A DNA stretch of 32,938 nucleotides from Acidobacteriota bacterium (GTDB lineage Bacteria; Acidobacteriota; Terriglobia; Versatilivoradales; Versatilivoraceae): positions 1 to 32,938 of the forward strand of contig VXMN01000326.1 of NCBI GenBank assembly GCA_009841055.1, given 5' to 3'. A program made the position numbers and the translations under genes. Below the pieces are notes generated by a model, which was given only the letters and a program-made list of their open reading frames with translations, had not been told where the DNA came from and made no database searches. Shown here in pieces: positions 1 through 9,305 of the stretch (its first letter is position 1; every line of letters starts with the position of its first letter).

Positions 1-19
1 TTCCCCTGCATCTTAGCCC

Positions 20-1708
20 TTGCCACACTCTCTGGGCTGTGATTGCGGGGCCCGGGGCTCGTTGGGTGGGGGTTTATTTTTTTATGGGGTGGTCTATCGC
101 CCCCTGGCCGAAGGCCGCTACCCCGTGCTGGTGGCCCGCACACCCTATAGCGCCGAGGCGCGACCGGAGCCCAAGTTCTTCTCCAGGCGGGGCTACGTCT
201 TCGTGATTCAGGACGTCCGGGGGCGGTACGAATCGGAGGGGCGTTGGGACCCGTTTCGCCACGAGGCCCGGGACGGTTACGACACCATCGAGTGGGCGGC
301 CCGCCAGCCCTGGTCCAACGGCAAGGTGGGCATGCTGGGCAAATCCTACCTGGGGCTGGTGCAGTGGCAGGCAGCCAAGGAGGCCCCTCCGCACCTGGTC
401 ACGATCTTCCCCGACGTGGCCTCGACCAGCCCCTACCACGACTTCGTGACCCTCAACGGCGGCTGGCGGCTGTCCTTCAACTTTGGCTGGGGCGCGGTCC
501 GTCAGGAGTCTCGCATCGGACAGAACCCCCGTCTCCACTGGAGCGATAGCGGCTCGGACAATCTCGCCTACGACCGGGTGATCTGGCACCTGCCCCTGCT
601 GGACATGCAGCGGCTGTTGGGCCGGAAGGCGCAATTCTATGACCAGTGGATCGGGCATCCCGACTACGACGACTACTGGAAATCGCTAAACGCGGTAGAA
701 CAGTTCGAGAAGATCACGATTCCGGTGCACAACTTCGGCGGCTGGTTCGATATCTTCACCCAGGGCACCGTCGACGGCTACGTGGGCATGAGGGAAAGAG
801 GGGGATCGGAGACGGCCCGCCGGCAAAGTCGGATGATCGTGGGGCCCTGGGGGCACGGCCCCTCCCGAACCACCGGCGACCTGGACTTCGGGCCCGAAGC
901 CCCGGTGGACGTCATGGCCGTGCAGCTCCGCTGGTTCGACTACTGGCTCAAGGGAAGAGCGGGACTGGATCAGGAAACACCGGTCAAGATCTTTGTCATG
1001 GGCCGGAATCGATGGCGATTCGAAAAGGAGTACCCGCTGCCCGGGACCCGGTACCGGAAGCTCTACCTCCACAGCGACGGCGGGGCCAACAGCTCCAGGG
1101 GCAACGGGCGACTGGGCTGGAATACTCCTCCCGCGGACTCCACGGCCGACCGCTACCTCTACGATCCTGACAATCCCGTGCCCAGCCTGGGCGGCAACAA
1201 CTGCTGCGGCACTCCCACGCCGGCAGGACCGGTCGATCAGCGCCCCATCGAGCAACGCCGGGATGTGCTGGTCTACACCACCGATATCCTGCAGGAGGAA
1301 GTGGAGGTGACCGGGCCCGTCAAGCTGGTGCTGTATGCTGCTTCCGACGCTCCCGACACCGACTTCGTGGCCAAGCTGGTGGACGTCTACCCCGACGGTA
1401 GGGCGATCAACGTCGCCGAAGGAATCTTGCGAGCCCGCTACCGTAACGGCGCCGACCGCCCGGAGGCCCTTCAGGAGAACCGGGTCTATGCCCTCACCAT
1501 CGATATGGTCGACACCAGCAACGCCTTCCTGCCCGGACACCGCATCCGCCTGGACGTGACCAGCAGCCACTTCCCCCAGTTCGACCGCAATCCCAATACG
1601 GGAGAGGCGTTCGGCACCGGCGCAAGCACGAGGCCGGCCCAACAGACCGTCCATCACTCTGCCGAGCACCCCTCACACCTGCTTCTTCCAATTATCTCGG
1701 CTGAATGA
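20..1708 (+). CDS. CocE/NonD family hydrolase (X-Pro dipeptidyl-peptidase S15-like), N-terminus uncertain at window edge
   Basis: YRPLAEGRYPVLVARTPYS, QDVRGRYESEG, nucleophile motif GKSYLGLVQW, C-terminal beta-domain (VTGPVKLVLYAASDAPDTDFVAKLVDVYPDG). First ~20 residues do not look like the family. Confidence 0.85.
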   Translation: MPHSLGCDCGARGSLGGGLFFYGVVYRPLAEGRYPVLVARTPYSAEARPEPKFFSRRGYVFVIQDVRGRYESEGRWDPFRHEARDGYDTIEWAARQPWSNGKVGMLGKSYLGLVQWQAAKEAPPHLVTIFPDVASTSPYHDFVTLNGGWRLSFNFGWGAVRQESRIGQNPRLHWSDSGSDNLAYDRVIWHLPLLDMQRLLGRKAQFYDQWIGHPDYDDYWKSLNAVEQFEKITIPVHNFGGWFDIFTQGTVDGYVGMRERGGSETARRQSRMIVGPWGHGPSRTTGDLDFGPEAPVDVMAVQLRWFDYWLKGRAGLDQETPVKIFVMGRNRWRFEKEYPLPGTRYRKLYLHSDGGANSSRGNGRLGWNTPPADSTADRYLYDPDNPVPSLGGNNCCGTPTPAGPVDQRPIEQRRDVLVYTTDILQEEVEVTGPVKLVLYAASDAPDTDFVAKLVDVYPDGRAINVAEGILRARYRNGADRPEALQENRVYALTIDMVDTSNAFLPGHRIRLDVTSSHFPQFDRNPNTGEAFGTGASTRPAQQTVHHSAEHPSHLLLPIISAE

Positions 1709-1724
1709 AGCCCTCGGGCTCGTT

Positions 1725-2606
1725 TCAGGGATCCAATCCGGCCTGGATCAGGAAGTCCTCCAGCACTCGATTGAAGCGGTCAGTCTCGTCGACGAACAAG
1801 GCGTGACCTGCCCGCTCGAAGACCTCCACCCGGGCGGAAGGAACGTCGGCCGACACCCCCTCCGCCTGCTTCCGCTGCGGCTCGGTCACCACGAAGAGGA
1901 GAGGCCGGTCGATAGCGTGCAGGATCTTGCGCCAGTCCCCCACCGCGGCGAAACTGGCCCCCAGGGTGACCGCCGTGTTGGTTGGAGTCCGCAGGGAGGC
2001 GGCCATGATTCTCTGTAGGTAGCCCTCCGGCTGCGGCCGCTTGTACATGCCGCGCACGAAGCGATCCGTCACTCTCTTGCGATCGGCCTGCAGCTCCAGT
2101 CTTCCCTTCCCCCGGCCGCGGGAATCGATCCAGGCGTTGGGGGGATATCCCAGCACTTCGTCGACCAGAACCACCGCGCTGAGCCAGTCGGTCCCGAACT
2201 GCTCCACGGCAGTCAAGACCTGCAAGGCTCCCATCGACCAACCCACCAGGACGATTTGGGGCAGCTCCAGGTGCCGGGTCAACTCACGGATGTCCCGAGC
2301 CAGCCGGTTGGGGTAGTGTCCATCCGTCACCCGCTCCGAGTCGCCGTGTGAGCGAGGATCGAAGGCGACGACGCGATAGTGCCGGGAAAAGTAAGCGATC
2401 TGGTGTTCCCAGATCCAGGCAGGCATCGTCCAACCCGGGACAAAAACAATGCTGCGCCCCTGACCGGCCTGGAGATAGTGCAACCGGACCCCGTCGCTGG
2501 TTGTGAAATAGCCGCTTTGGGCCGGCGACGGCTTCCCTGCCGCCGGTTGGACCGTCAACAGCAGGATGCTCAACCAGCCCAAAAGTACTGGCCCCACTGC
2601 ACTCAT
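1725..2606 (-). CDS. Secreted alpha/beta hydrolase
   Basis: Signal peptide; VFVPGWTMPAWIWEHQ, DPRSHGDSE, nucleophile elbow GWSMGA, GHALF catalytic His region. Confidence 0.88.
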   Translation of the reverse strand: MSAVGPVLLGWLSILLLTVQPAAGKPSPAQSGYFTTSDGVRLHYLQAGQGRSIVFVPGWTMPAWIWEHQIAYFSRHYRVVAFDPRSHGDSERVTDGHYPNRLARDIRELTRHLELPQIVLVGWSMGALQVLTAVEQFGTDWLSAVVLVDEVLGYPPNAWIDSRGRGKGRLELQADRKRVTDRFVRGMYKRPQPEGYLQRIMAASLRTPTNTAVTLGASFAAVGDWRKILHAIDRPLLFVVTEPQRKQAEGVSADVPSARVEVFERAGHALFVDETDRFNRVLEDFLIQAGLDP

Positions 2607-2632
2607 CAGCCTGTTCCCCAGCCGGCTCCGGA

Positions 2633-4255
2633 CTATTTCCCCCTCCGGTAGACATAGACCTCCAACTCTTCCAGGGTCACTTCCCCCTTGGTCCGGGAGC
2701 GGTTTCCTGTGAGTCGGACCTCGAGGCGGTTGTCTCCGTGGACGAGCAGCGGTTGCGGCGACCCTCCATCCAGATCGAGGACGTACAGGTGGAAAGCGGG
2801 CAGCACCTTGCCTTCCCAGCGGTTCTGTCCGTCCTGGTCGAAGTGGCGGGTGATCTGCGGGTTCGGTACTGGATTCCCGTTGAGCGCGATCTCCAGGGAT
2901 TCGTCCGCGGCCAGCCCCACGGCCTTGAATTGCAGGGTGGCCCGCAGACGCTTGTCGCTCAGATCCTCCGCCAGTCGAAACTGCTGGGAGCCCGACGGTT
3001 CAGCCACGGCCCGGTCCAGCCTGATGCGGTCATCCTTGGGGCCGGTTTCCGTAGGCGCCCCTTCCTCCCACAACGGATAGTACCTGTAGTGCCGGTCGTG
3101 CCGGCCGATGTCCTCCGGGTCCTTCAAGTGGTCCAGGTAACCCAGGGCGGCCGGCCACAGGTAAGCCGGCCAGGGCGTATTGCGGCCGATGCGCCGTCCC
3201 CAGTGGTACTGATAGTTGTAGGCTTCCACCCCGGAGGCCCCGTAGGCGTAGAAGTTCCGGGCGGCGGCTCGATAGTGGGACAGGTCGTTGATTCCTACGT
3301 CGTCACTTCGATAGGTGATGGGATGGATGGCCGGATAGATCCGGCAGTCGGTCCCTTCGGCCAGCTTGACGAAGTCTTCTACCCGGGTGTTGAGGTCGGT
3401 GTAGAAGAAATCGGAGGGCACCACGAAATCGACCAGCCCCTGCTTGATCCAGGCGGCCAGGTCGAAGCCGAGATACTCGCACTCCGCCAGGGTCTGGGGC
3501 ACGCGTACACCCAGGACCAGGGGACCCCGGCCCTTCCGCTCGGCGGCCGCCTCCAGCAGAGTGCGTGTCTTCCGCATGAAGTCGGTCAGCAGGTGGGCGT
3601 TGCCGGCCCCCTGGCCCGGGGGGAACATGTGGCACCAGCGCATGTAGTCCAGTTCCAGCCCATCGAGATCAACGGCCGCTACCAGCTCTTCGATGTAGTC
3701 CAGCATCTTTTGCCGCACCGGTTCGGGAGCGAAGTCGATGGCCGGCCCCCTGGGCAGCTTGAGATGCCACTGAGGGTTCTCTTCAATGAACCGTCCCACC
3801 GGACCGCCATGCCGGTCGTTCATGCGGATGCAACCGAGAAATTCCATACCGCTCCGATGGGAAAGCTCCGCCATCAACTGCCGGAAATCCACGCCGGCCT
3901 CCCGCAGCGAGCGATAACCGCCGCCCTTGTCGACTTGCCTCCAATGTTCCTCCAGAACTTCGGAAGGCCCGTAGAGTGAATGAAAGCGGTGGCTGACCAC
4001 CATCGACAGCGTGTCCACTCCCGCCCGGGCCAGCTCGTCGACGCCCCGGGCCACCACCTTCCGGACGGCTTCGGCGTCCATCTCGCTCAGCGGAGCCCCG
4101 CTCCCCCAGAATTCGGCGAAGGCGTTACCGGTATCGCTGTTGTATATAATGCGGCGTTCACCGGCAGGGGTCCTTGAGGGCTCTTCGGTGGCCGTGCAAC
4201 CTCCGAACAGAACGAGCAACGCCGCTGCCATTCGCCATGCGTATTTCATGGGCAA
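2633..4255 (-). CDS. Putative lipoprotein, glycoside-hydrolase-like (GHL10/TIM-barrel-like) domain
   Basis: Lipobox-like LVLFGGC at N-terminus; barrel-like segments (GLELDYMRWCHMFPPG, VDFVVPSDFFYTDLNTRVEDFVKLAEG) and a C-terminal beta-sandwich-like region. Confidence 0.6.
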   Translation of the reverse strand: MPMKYAWRMAAALLVLFGGCTATEEPSRTPAGERRIIYNSDTGNAFAEFWGSGAPLSEMDAEAVRKVVARGVDELARAGVDTLSMVVSHRFHSLYGPSEVLEEHWRQVDKGGGYRSLREAGVDFRQLMAELSHRSGMEFLGCIRMNDRHGGPVGRFIEENPQWHLKLPRGPAIDFAPEPVRQKMLDYIEELVAAVDLDGLELDYMRWCHMFPPGQGAGNAHLLTDFMRKTRTLLEAAAERKGRGPLVLGVRVPQTLAECEYLGFDLAAWIKQGLVDFVVPSDFFYTDLNTRVEDFVKLAEGTDCRIYPAIHPITYRSDDVGINDLSHYRAAARNFYAYGASGVEAYNYQYHWGRRIGRNTPWPAYLWPAALGYLDHLKDPEDIGRHDRHYRYYPLWEEGAPTETGPKDDRIRLDRAVAEPSGSQQFRLAEDLSDKRLRATLQFKAVGLAADESLEIALNGNPVPNPQITRHFDQDGQNRWEGKVLPAFHLYVLDLDGGSPQPLLVHGDNRLEVRLTGNRSRTKGEVTLEELEVYVYRRGK

Positions 4256-4279
4256 ACCCCTTTCACCCGGAGCCGGGTT

Positions 4280-5158
4280 CTATCCTTCAATGGCAAAGAT
4301 TCTGTTCTTTGCCGGCAGACTTAGAATGCGCGAATAGTGGTGGACCCGGGTCAATTCCCGGTCGTCCTGGAGAATCGGGGTCTCGTCCTCAATCACGAAA
4401 TCGGCAAAGTGAGGCGCGTTGAACGCAACGAAGGCCAACGACAGCGCGTCAGGCAAACGCTTATGGCGCCGGCTCAAGTCGGGAAAGGCAATGGGCCCCG
4501 TATCCACTTGATAGGTCGGTTCTTCGTCTCGAATGTTCATGGTCTTGACGGGGTACTCAATGATGGCCCTCAAGCCGGTATCGGCCCCGTTGATTTCGGT
4601 TTGGGCGACCAGGGGAAGCGCTTCGGCGGTAGCTCGGTGGATTTCGTCCGTCGACGACACCAGTCGGCTGGCTCGAGGCGTTATCACCTGATAGATCTGA
4701 CCTCCCCAAAGATCTTCCGCCTTTCTCCATTCCCGGTAGCGAGGATTCAGATAGGCTTTGCGTCGAAAGAGCAAGCCGTCCTCAGGACCGAAGATGGGGA
4801 TAAAGTCGTAGTTGTCCTCCATGAAGAGATCTTTCCGGGCAAAGGTGTTCTCGCTCTTGCAGGAAGCGCACTGATAGTAGTCCTGGGTCTTGCCGCTGCG
4901 TTCATCGAGGATGCGCGTGCGGGACTCTACCAGGAATCGAACCCGGTTCGAGGAGACCGTGCCCGAGATGAAGGATTGACCATAGTCGATCACCGGCCAC
5001 TGGCTGGCCGAGGATTTCCCGGCAGACCCGCATCCTCCCATCCAGGCGCCGGCGGCTCCCAACAGAGAGGACCCGGCGCCGGCTTGAATAAAGGCGCGGC
5101 GACTCAGGAAGGGCTCCGATTCCCGTCGAGGCGCTCTTCGGAGTGGGCATTTCTTCAC
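4280..5158 (-). CDS. Tat-exported hypothetical protein
   Basis: Twin-arginine signal SRRAFIQAGAGSSLLGAAGAWMGGC; GTG start at 5158 preceded by SD GGAGGG (the ORF track runs to 5212). Confidence 0.6.
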   Translation of the reverse strand: MKKCPLRRAPRRESEPFLSRRAFIQAGAGSSLLGAAGAWMGGCGSAGKSSASQWPVIDYGQSFISGTVSSNRVRFLVESRTRILDERSGKTQDYYQCASCKSENTFARKDLFMEDNYDFIPIFGPEDGLLFRRKAYLNPRYREWRKAEDLWGGQIYQVITPRASRLVSSTDEIHRATAEALPLVAQTEINGADTGLRAIIEYPVKTMNIRDEEPTYQVDTGPIAFPDLSRRHKRLPDALSLAFVAFNAPHFADFVIEDETPILQDDRELTRVHHYSRILSLPAKNRIFAIEG

Positions 5159-5340
5159 AACGTTCCCTCCTTTCCGAGATCTTGCGGGAGAGCTCAGCGG
5201 CCCGACAGGCAATCTGTCAATCGTTCAGTGGGGGAACGCTCCGGATCGACCCCTTGCCCCGAAGAAAAGAGGCTGCGGTTTCAGGCTTCCTGCCACCCGG
5301 AGATGGAATGGAGCGCCAGGCCGCCTGCGGTCGAAGCCGC

Positions 5341-6684
5341 TCAGATCAACTCCTCGATCGGCTTTCCGGTTTCGTCGTTGATGGAGTTGGCGATCTTGAG
5401 GGGACGGCCAATGGGGTGCATGTACTCCCGGGTCCAATCGATGCCCAGGGCCTTGTAGATGGTGGCCAGGAGATCTCCAATGGTCACCATGCGGTCCGCC
5501 ACATAGGCTCCCCTTTCGTCGCTGGCGCCGATGATCTGCCCTCCACGGATGCCCCCGCCCCCCAGGACCATGGACCAGCAGTGGCACCAATGATCCCTGC
5601 CTCCTCCGGGGTTGAGATCGTAGGTCCGGCCGAACTCTCCCATGGCAATCACCAGGGTCGATTCCAGCAGGCCCCGTTCCTCCAGGTCCGTCAACAACGT
5701 GGAGAGGGTTTGATCCAGCACGGGCACCAGGACGTCCCTGTGCTGCTTGTCATTGGTTCCGTGGGTGTCCCAATTGCGCCCTGTCTCGACCCGCTTCAAG
5801 TCGAAAGCCGTCACGAAACGGCTGCCTGCTTCCACCAGCCGCCGGGCAATGAGCACACTTTGGCCGAACATGTGGCGGCCATAGGCGTCTTTGAGCTTTT
5901 CAGGCTCCCGGGAAAGATCGAAGGCTTGCCGCACCGACTGCGACAAGACCATATTCAGGGCCTGCTGTCGAAACTTATCCAGATTGGCGTACTCGGTGCT
6001 CTCGACTGCCTGACGGTAACGCCCATCGACCAGCTCGAGAAAGGCATTGCGAGCCTCGATCCTTTCAAGCGTGAGCGACCCGGGCAAGCTCAGTTCGGGA
6101 ATGTTGTAGTCCTGCCGGTTGGGGTCCGGGATCTGCAGCGGATCGTACTGGGCTCCCAGAAAGTGGGACCTGAAATAGTCGTGCTTGCTCGCGCTGATCT
6201 CCGGAACCATGACGTTGGGAGGAACGTTGTGGCGCTGTCCCAACTCCTTGGTAATGACGGAGCTGAATGCGGGAAACTTCATGGCCGGGCTGGGTCTGTG
6301 TCCCGTCATGGCGTAGTGATGGGCCACCCCGTGGTTGTTTTCCTCGGTGTGCATCGAGCGGATGACCGCCAGCTTGTCCATCTTTTTGGACATTCTCGGC
6401 AGCAGCTCCGAGATCTGAATTCCCCCTACGTTGGTGGCAATGGGCTTGAAGGAGCTGTTGGGCTTGGGATCCCAGGTGTCGATGTGGCTGGGTCCACCGT
6501 CCAGCCACAGCAGAATACAGGCCTCCGCCCTCTTGCCGGCCGGCCCACCCTTCACCGGGCCCAATGCCGCCTCGAGTTCCAGGATTCGACCGAGGGTGAT
6601 CCCCAGGAAACCCAGGGACCCCGCCCTCAGGACCGCTCGACGGCCGATCGGGCCTCCAAGGTTCAATCCCTCCAACTGGTTCAT
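5341..6684 (-). CDS. DUF1501 domain-containing protein
   Basis: Tat-like IGRRAVLRAGSLGFLG, CILLWLDGGPSHIDTWDPKP, GRNWDTHGTN, MGEFGRT, GGRDHWCHCWSMVLGGGGIRGG: hallmark DUF1501 motifs. Confidence 0.93.
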   Translation of the reverse strand: MNQLEGLNLGGPIGRRAVLRAGSLGFLGITLGRILELEAALGPVKGGPAGKRAEACILLWLDGGPSHIDTWDPKPNSSFKPIATNVGGIQISELLPRMSKKMDKLAVIRSMHTEENNHGVAHHYAMTGHRPSPAMKFPAFSSVITKELGQRHNVPPNVMVPEISASKHDYFRSHFLGAQYDPLQIPDPNRQDYNIPELSLPGSLTLERIEARNAFLELVDGRYRQAVESTEYANLDKFRQQALNMVLSQSVRQAFDLSREPEKLKDAYGRHMFGQSVLIARRLVEAGSRFVTAFDLKRVETGRNWDTHGTNDKQHRDVLVPVLDQTLSTLLTDLEERGLLESTLVIAMGEFGRTYDLNPGGGRDHWCHCWSMVLGGGGIRGGQIIGASDERGAYVADRMVTIGDLLATIYKALGIDWTREYMHPIGRPLKIANSINDETGKPIEELI

Positions 6685-6703
6685 GAGTACCCCCTCATCC
6701 GGG

Positions 6704-9271
6704 TCAATGGTTGCTGGCGAACTCGCGAGAGCAGATCACAGCCCAAAGCAGATCTTCCAAGGCCTCCCGCCTGGAAGGCTGCTCTTGGATCAGACTCTCC
6801 AGACCGGCCTGTTCCTCTTCGCTCGGAAACCGCGAAAGGGCAGCCAGGTAGAGTTCTTCAATGATCTCCCGGTTGGACGCTCCCCGTTGGAGCAACCGAT
6901 CGATCCGCCCTCCCTTTTTCCCCAGCTTGTCGTTATAGGTGGGGCTCACCGTCATGTGGAGGGCCTGCATGAGGTTTACCTTGCCGTCTCTGGTCACCAC
7001 CACATCCCGCTTGGGGCGTTCGAAGACCTCCAGAAACCGATTGGCGTAGCTGGCAGGATATTTCAAATTGATGGCCCGGGTCCCGGGCGGCGCCGTTCCG
7101 CTCAACATCCCCTCGGCCTTGTACAGCTCCGGCACGCCGGTCACCGTCGAAATCGCGTCCAGAAGGACCTCGGCCTCCAGTGGACGGGGGTAGGCGTGCG
7201 AGTAGTTCAGACGGTCCCCCCGGTTGTTGGCATTGGGTCGACTGCCAAGCTGGTAGGTCCCGGAAGAAACAATCCGCCGCATCAGGTGCTTCAGGTCGTA
7301 GCCGTGCTCCTGAAAGTCCCGGGCCAACCAGTCCAACAAGTTCGGATGAGTCGGCGGGTTGCCCAAGCGAAAGTCATCGACCGGATCCACAATCCCTCTT
7401 CCGAAGAAATGACCCCACATCCGGTTAACCATGGCTTGGGCAAAGTCGGGATGGGTCGTCATCCAGGCGGCCAACTCCCGCCGGAGGTCGCGACGGTCCC
7501 GGCCGGGTAGCACGCGACCGTCGAGGAAGGTCGGAGGCACCAACTGCTTGGTGCGAGGGTGGCGGTTCTCCCGGAAGGACAGCGTGCTCTTGCCCTCCCC
7601 GAAATTCACCTCGTGCCCGTCGGGATCGTCGAAGACCACGTTGTCGAATGCCCAATCGGTATTGGTCACGCGGCGGTAGAAAGCCGCCAGTCCCCAGAAC
7701 TGATCCTGCGTCCACCGGTCGTAGGGATGGTTATGGCACTGTGCGCAATCCATCCTTCGGCCCATGAAGACCCGAAACTGCTCGGCCACCATCCGTTCCA
7801 AGGCCGGGGGCTTGTTGTTGTCGATCAGGTAGATTCGCGAGGGGCCATCGTAGCCTTGAGCCGCAATGCTTTCCCGCGCCATTTGATCGTAGGACTTGTT
7901 TGCGGCCAGGCTCTTTCTGACCCATTCCCAATAGACATGAGCCCACCGATAGTGTCCCCTGACCCGGAACAGGTCGGCAAAGCGGAAGGTCCAGTAGTCC
8001 ACATACTCCGGGGACTCCAGCAGCGCCTCGATCAGCTTCTCCCGCTTGTCTTCCTCCCGGCTGCCTAAAAATTCCCGTACTCGCTCCGGCGGCGGCAGTG
8101 TCCCGGTCAAGTCCAGACACACTCTCCGGATGAATTCCCCATCCTCCGACAACTCCGACGGAACCAGGTGAAACCGCCGCAGCTTCCCAAACACCTCCTC
8201 ATCGATGAAGTTCTGCCGCGAAACCTCGGGATACTCCCGGATCGCCTCCCCAATCACCCCAAACCGCGCTTCGGCGGCTCGACCCGCCGTGCGGATCATG
8301 ACCGCCGCTTCTCCCTTGCCTACGCCTTCAACCAGCCCCTCTTCACCGACCCGCACGACTTCCTCGTTGAGCGATTCATACCTCACTTGCCCGGTGATGT
8401 CTTCCTGACGACCATCCGAAAAATAGGCCGTTACCGCCAATTGATGCTTGCCGTTCTCCTCGATCACCGCTTCGCCAGGAAACACCTCCACTCGCTCAAC
8501 CTTGACTCCTGCCTCCCCATTCCCGTCAAACCCGGCGCCCCGGCTCACCCAGTTCAAGACCGTCTCATAGTCTGCCGTCCCCACTCCCAGCCGCTCCCCG
8601 CCTCCGTGAGCCACCCTGAAGCTCGGTTTCCGCAACAGCAGACTCTCTTCAGGCCGGTCAAGGTCAATGCGGGACTTGCGCGGACCCAGCGGCTCAGCCG
8701 TCAGGACCTGGTATCCCCCTCCGCGCACAATCCACTGGTAGTCTTCCGCCGGATCGGTAGCATCCGACGACAATCGGAAGCCTCCTCTCCCCTTCACTCC
8801 TCCGTGGCAACTGCTGCCGTTGCAGCCACGCTTGGTCAGAATCCCTCCGATGTCCCAACTGAAGCTGAACGGGCGCCTCCGCTCGGTTTCCACCGTCGAT
8901 ATCCCTGCCTGCGCTACCCTGCCTCCCAACTCGGCTCTCAACTCCGTCCGGCCTGAACTCACCGAAACCACTTGCCCCGATGCGCCCAGACGCGCGATCG
9001 CCGGGTCCGCAATCCTTAACCGACTGGCGGAAGTCACCTCTCGCTGCAGGCCATCCGAGAACTCTCCCAGCACCAGAAATCGCCGTGTCGCACCCGCCCC
9101 CTGCAATTCCACCGCCTCCGGCTCCAGCCGAATGGATACCAACTCCGGCTCACCCGAATTCAGGGACACACCCTCGGAGCCCACATCCCGATGGCCGAGG
9201 CCCAATATCAGCACCGTCGCTACCGCTGCCTTGAGCCAATGCCGGTCCACCCTTTTTAGTCCTGTACTCAC
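6704..9271 (-). CDS. DUF1549/DUF1553 domain-containing protein with Ig-like (BIG2) repeats and cytochrome-like Cys motifs
   Basis: GCNGSSCHGGVKGRGGFRLS, CAQCHNHPYDRWTQDQFWGLAAFYRRV, ELAAWMTTHPDFAQAMVNRMWGHFFGRGIVDPVDDFR, two VAYFSDG..DIT-type BIG2 segments. GTG start at 9271 preferred over 9349. Confidence 0.9.
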   Translation of the reverse strand: MSTGLKRVDRHWLKAAVATVLILGLGHRDVGSEGVSLNSGEPELVSIRLEPEAVELQGAGATRRFLVLGEFSDGLQREVTSASRLRIADPAIARLGASGQVVSVSSGRTELRAELGGRVAQAGISTVETERRRPFSFSWDIGGILTKRGCNGSSCHGGVKGRGGFRLSSDATDPAEDYQWIVRGGGYQVLTAEPLGPRKSRIDLDRPEESLLLRKPSFRVAHGGGERLGVGTADYETVLNWVSRGAGFDGNGEAGVKVERVEVFPGEAVIEENGKHQLAVTAYFSDGRQEDITGQVRYESLNEEVVRVGEEGLVEGVGKGEAAVMIRTAGRAAEARFGVIGEAIREYPEVSRQNFIDEEVFGKLRRFHLVPSELSEDGEFIRRVCLDLTGTLPPPERVREFLGSREEDKREKLIEALLESPEYVDYWTFRFADLFRVRGHYRWAHVYWEWVRKSLAANKSYDQMARESIAAQGYDGPSRIYLIDNNKPPALERMVAEQFRVFMGRRMDCAQCHNHPYDRWTQDQFWGLAAFYRRVTNTDWAFDNVVFDDPDGHEVNFGEGKSTLSFRENRHPRTKQLVPPTFLDGRVLPGRDRRDLRRELAAWMTTHPDFAQAMVNRMWGHFFGRGIVDPVDDFRLGNPPTHPNLLDWLARDFQEHGYDLKHLMRRIVSSGTYQLGSRPNANNRGDRLNYSHAYPRPLEAEVLLDAISTVTGVPELYKAEGMLSGTAPPGTRAINLKYPASYANRFLEVFERPKRDVVVTRDGKVNLMQALHMTVSPTYNDKLGKKGGRIDRLLQRGASNREIIEELYLAALSRFPSEEEQAGLESLIQEQPSRREALEDLLWAVICSREFASNH

Positions 9272-9305
9272 AATAATTTCCCCGTCCGGTGAATTGGAAT
9301 GCGTC

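Noticed and set aside
686-1669. Long minus-strand ORF (327 aa)
   Set aside because: Antisense shadow of the clearly homologous CocE/NonD hydrolase; composition is typical of a GC-rich shadow frame.
2738-3979. 413-aa plus-strand ORF
   Set aside because: Antisense to the GH-like lipoprotein; no signal, domain or codon-like pattern.
5143-6864. 573-aa plus-strand ORF
   Set aside because: Antisense to DUF1501, which has unmistakable motifs.
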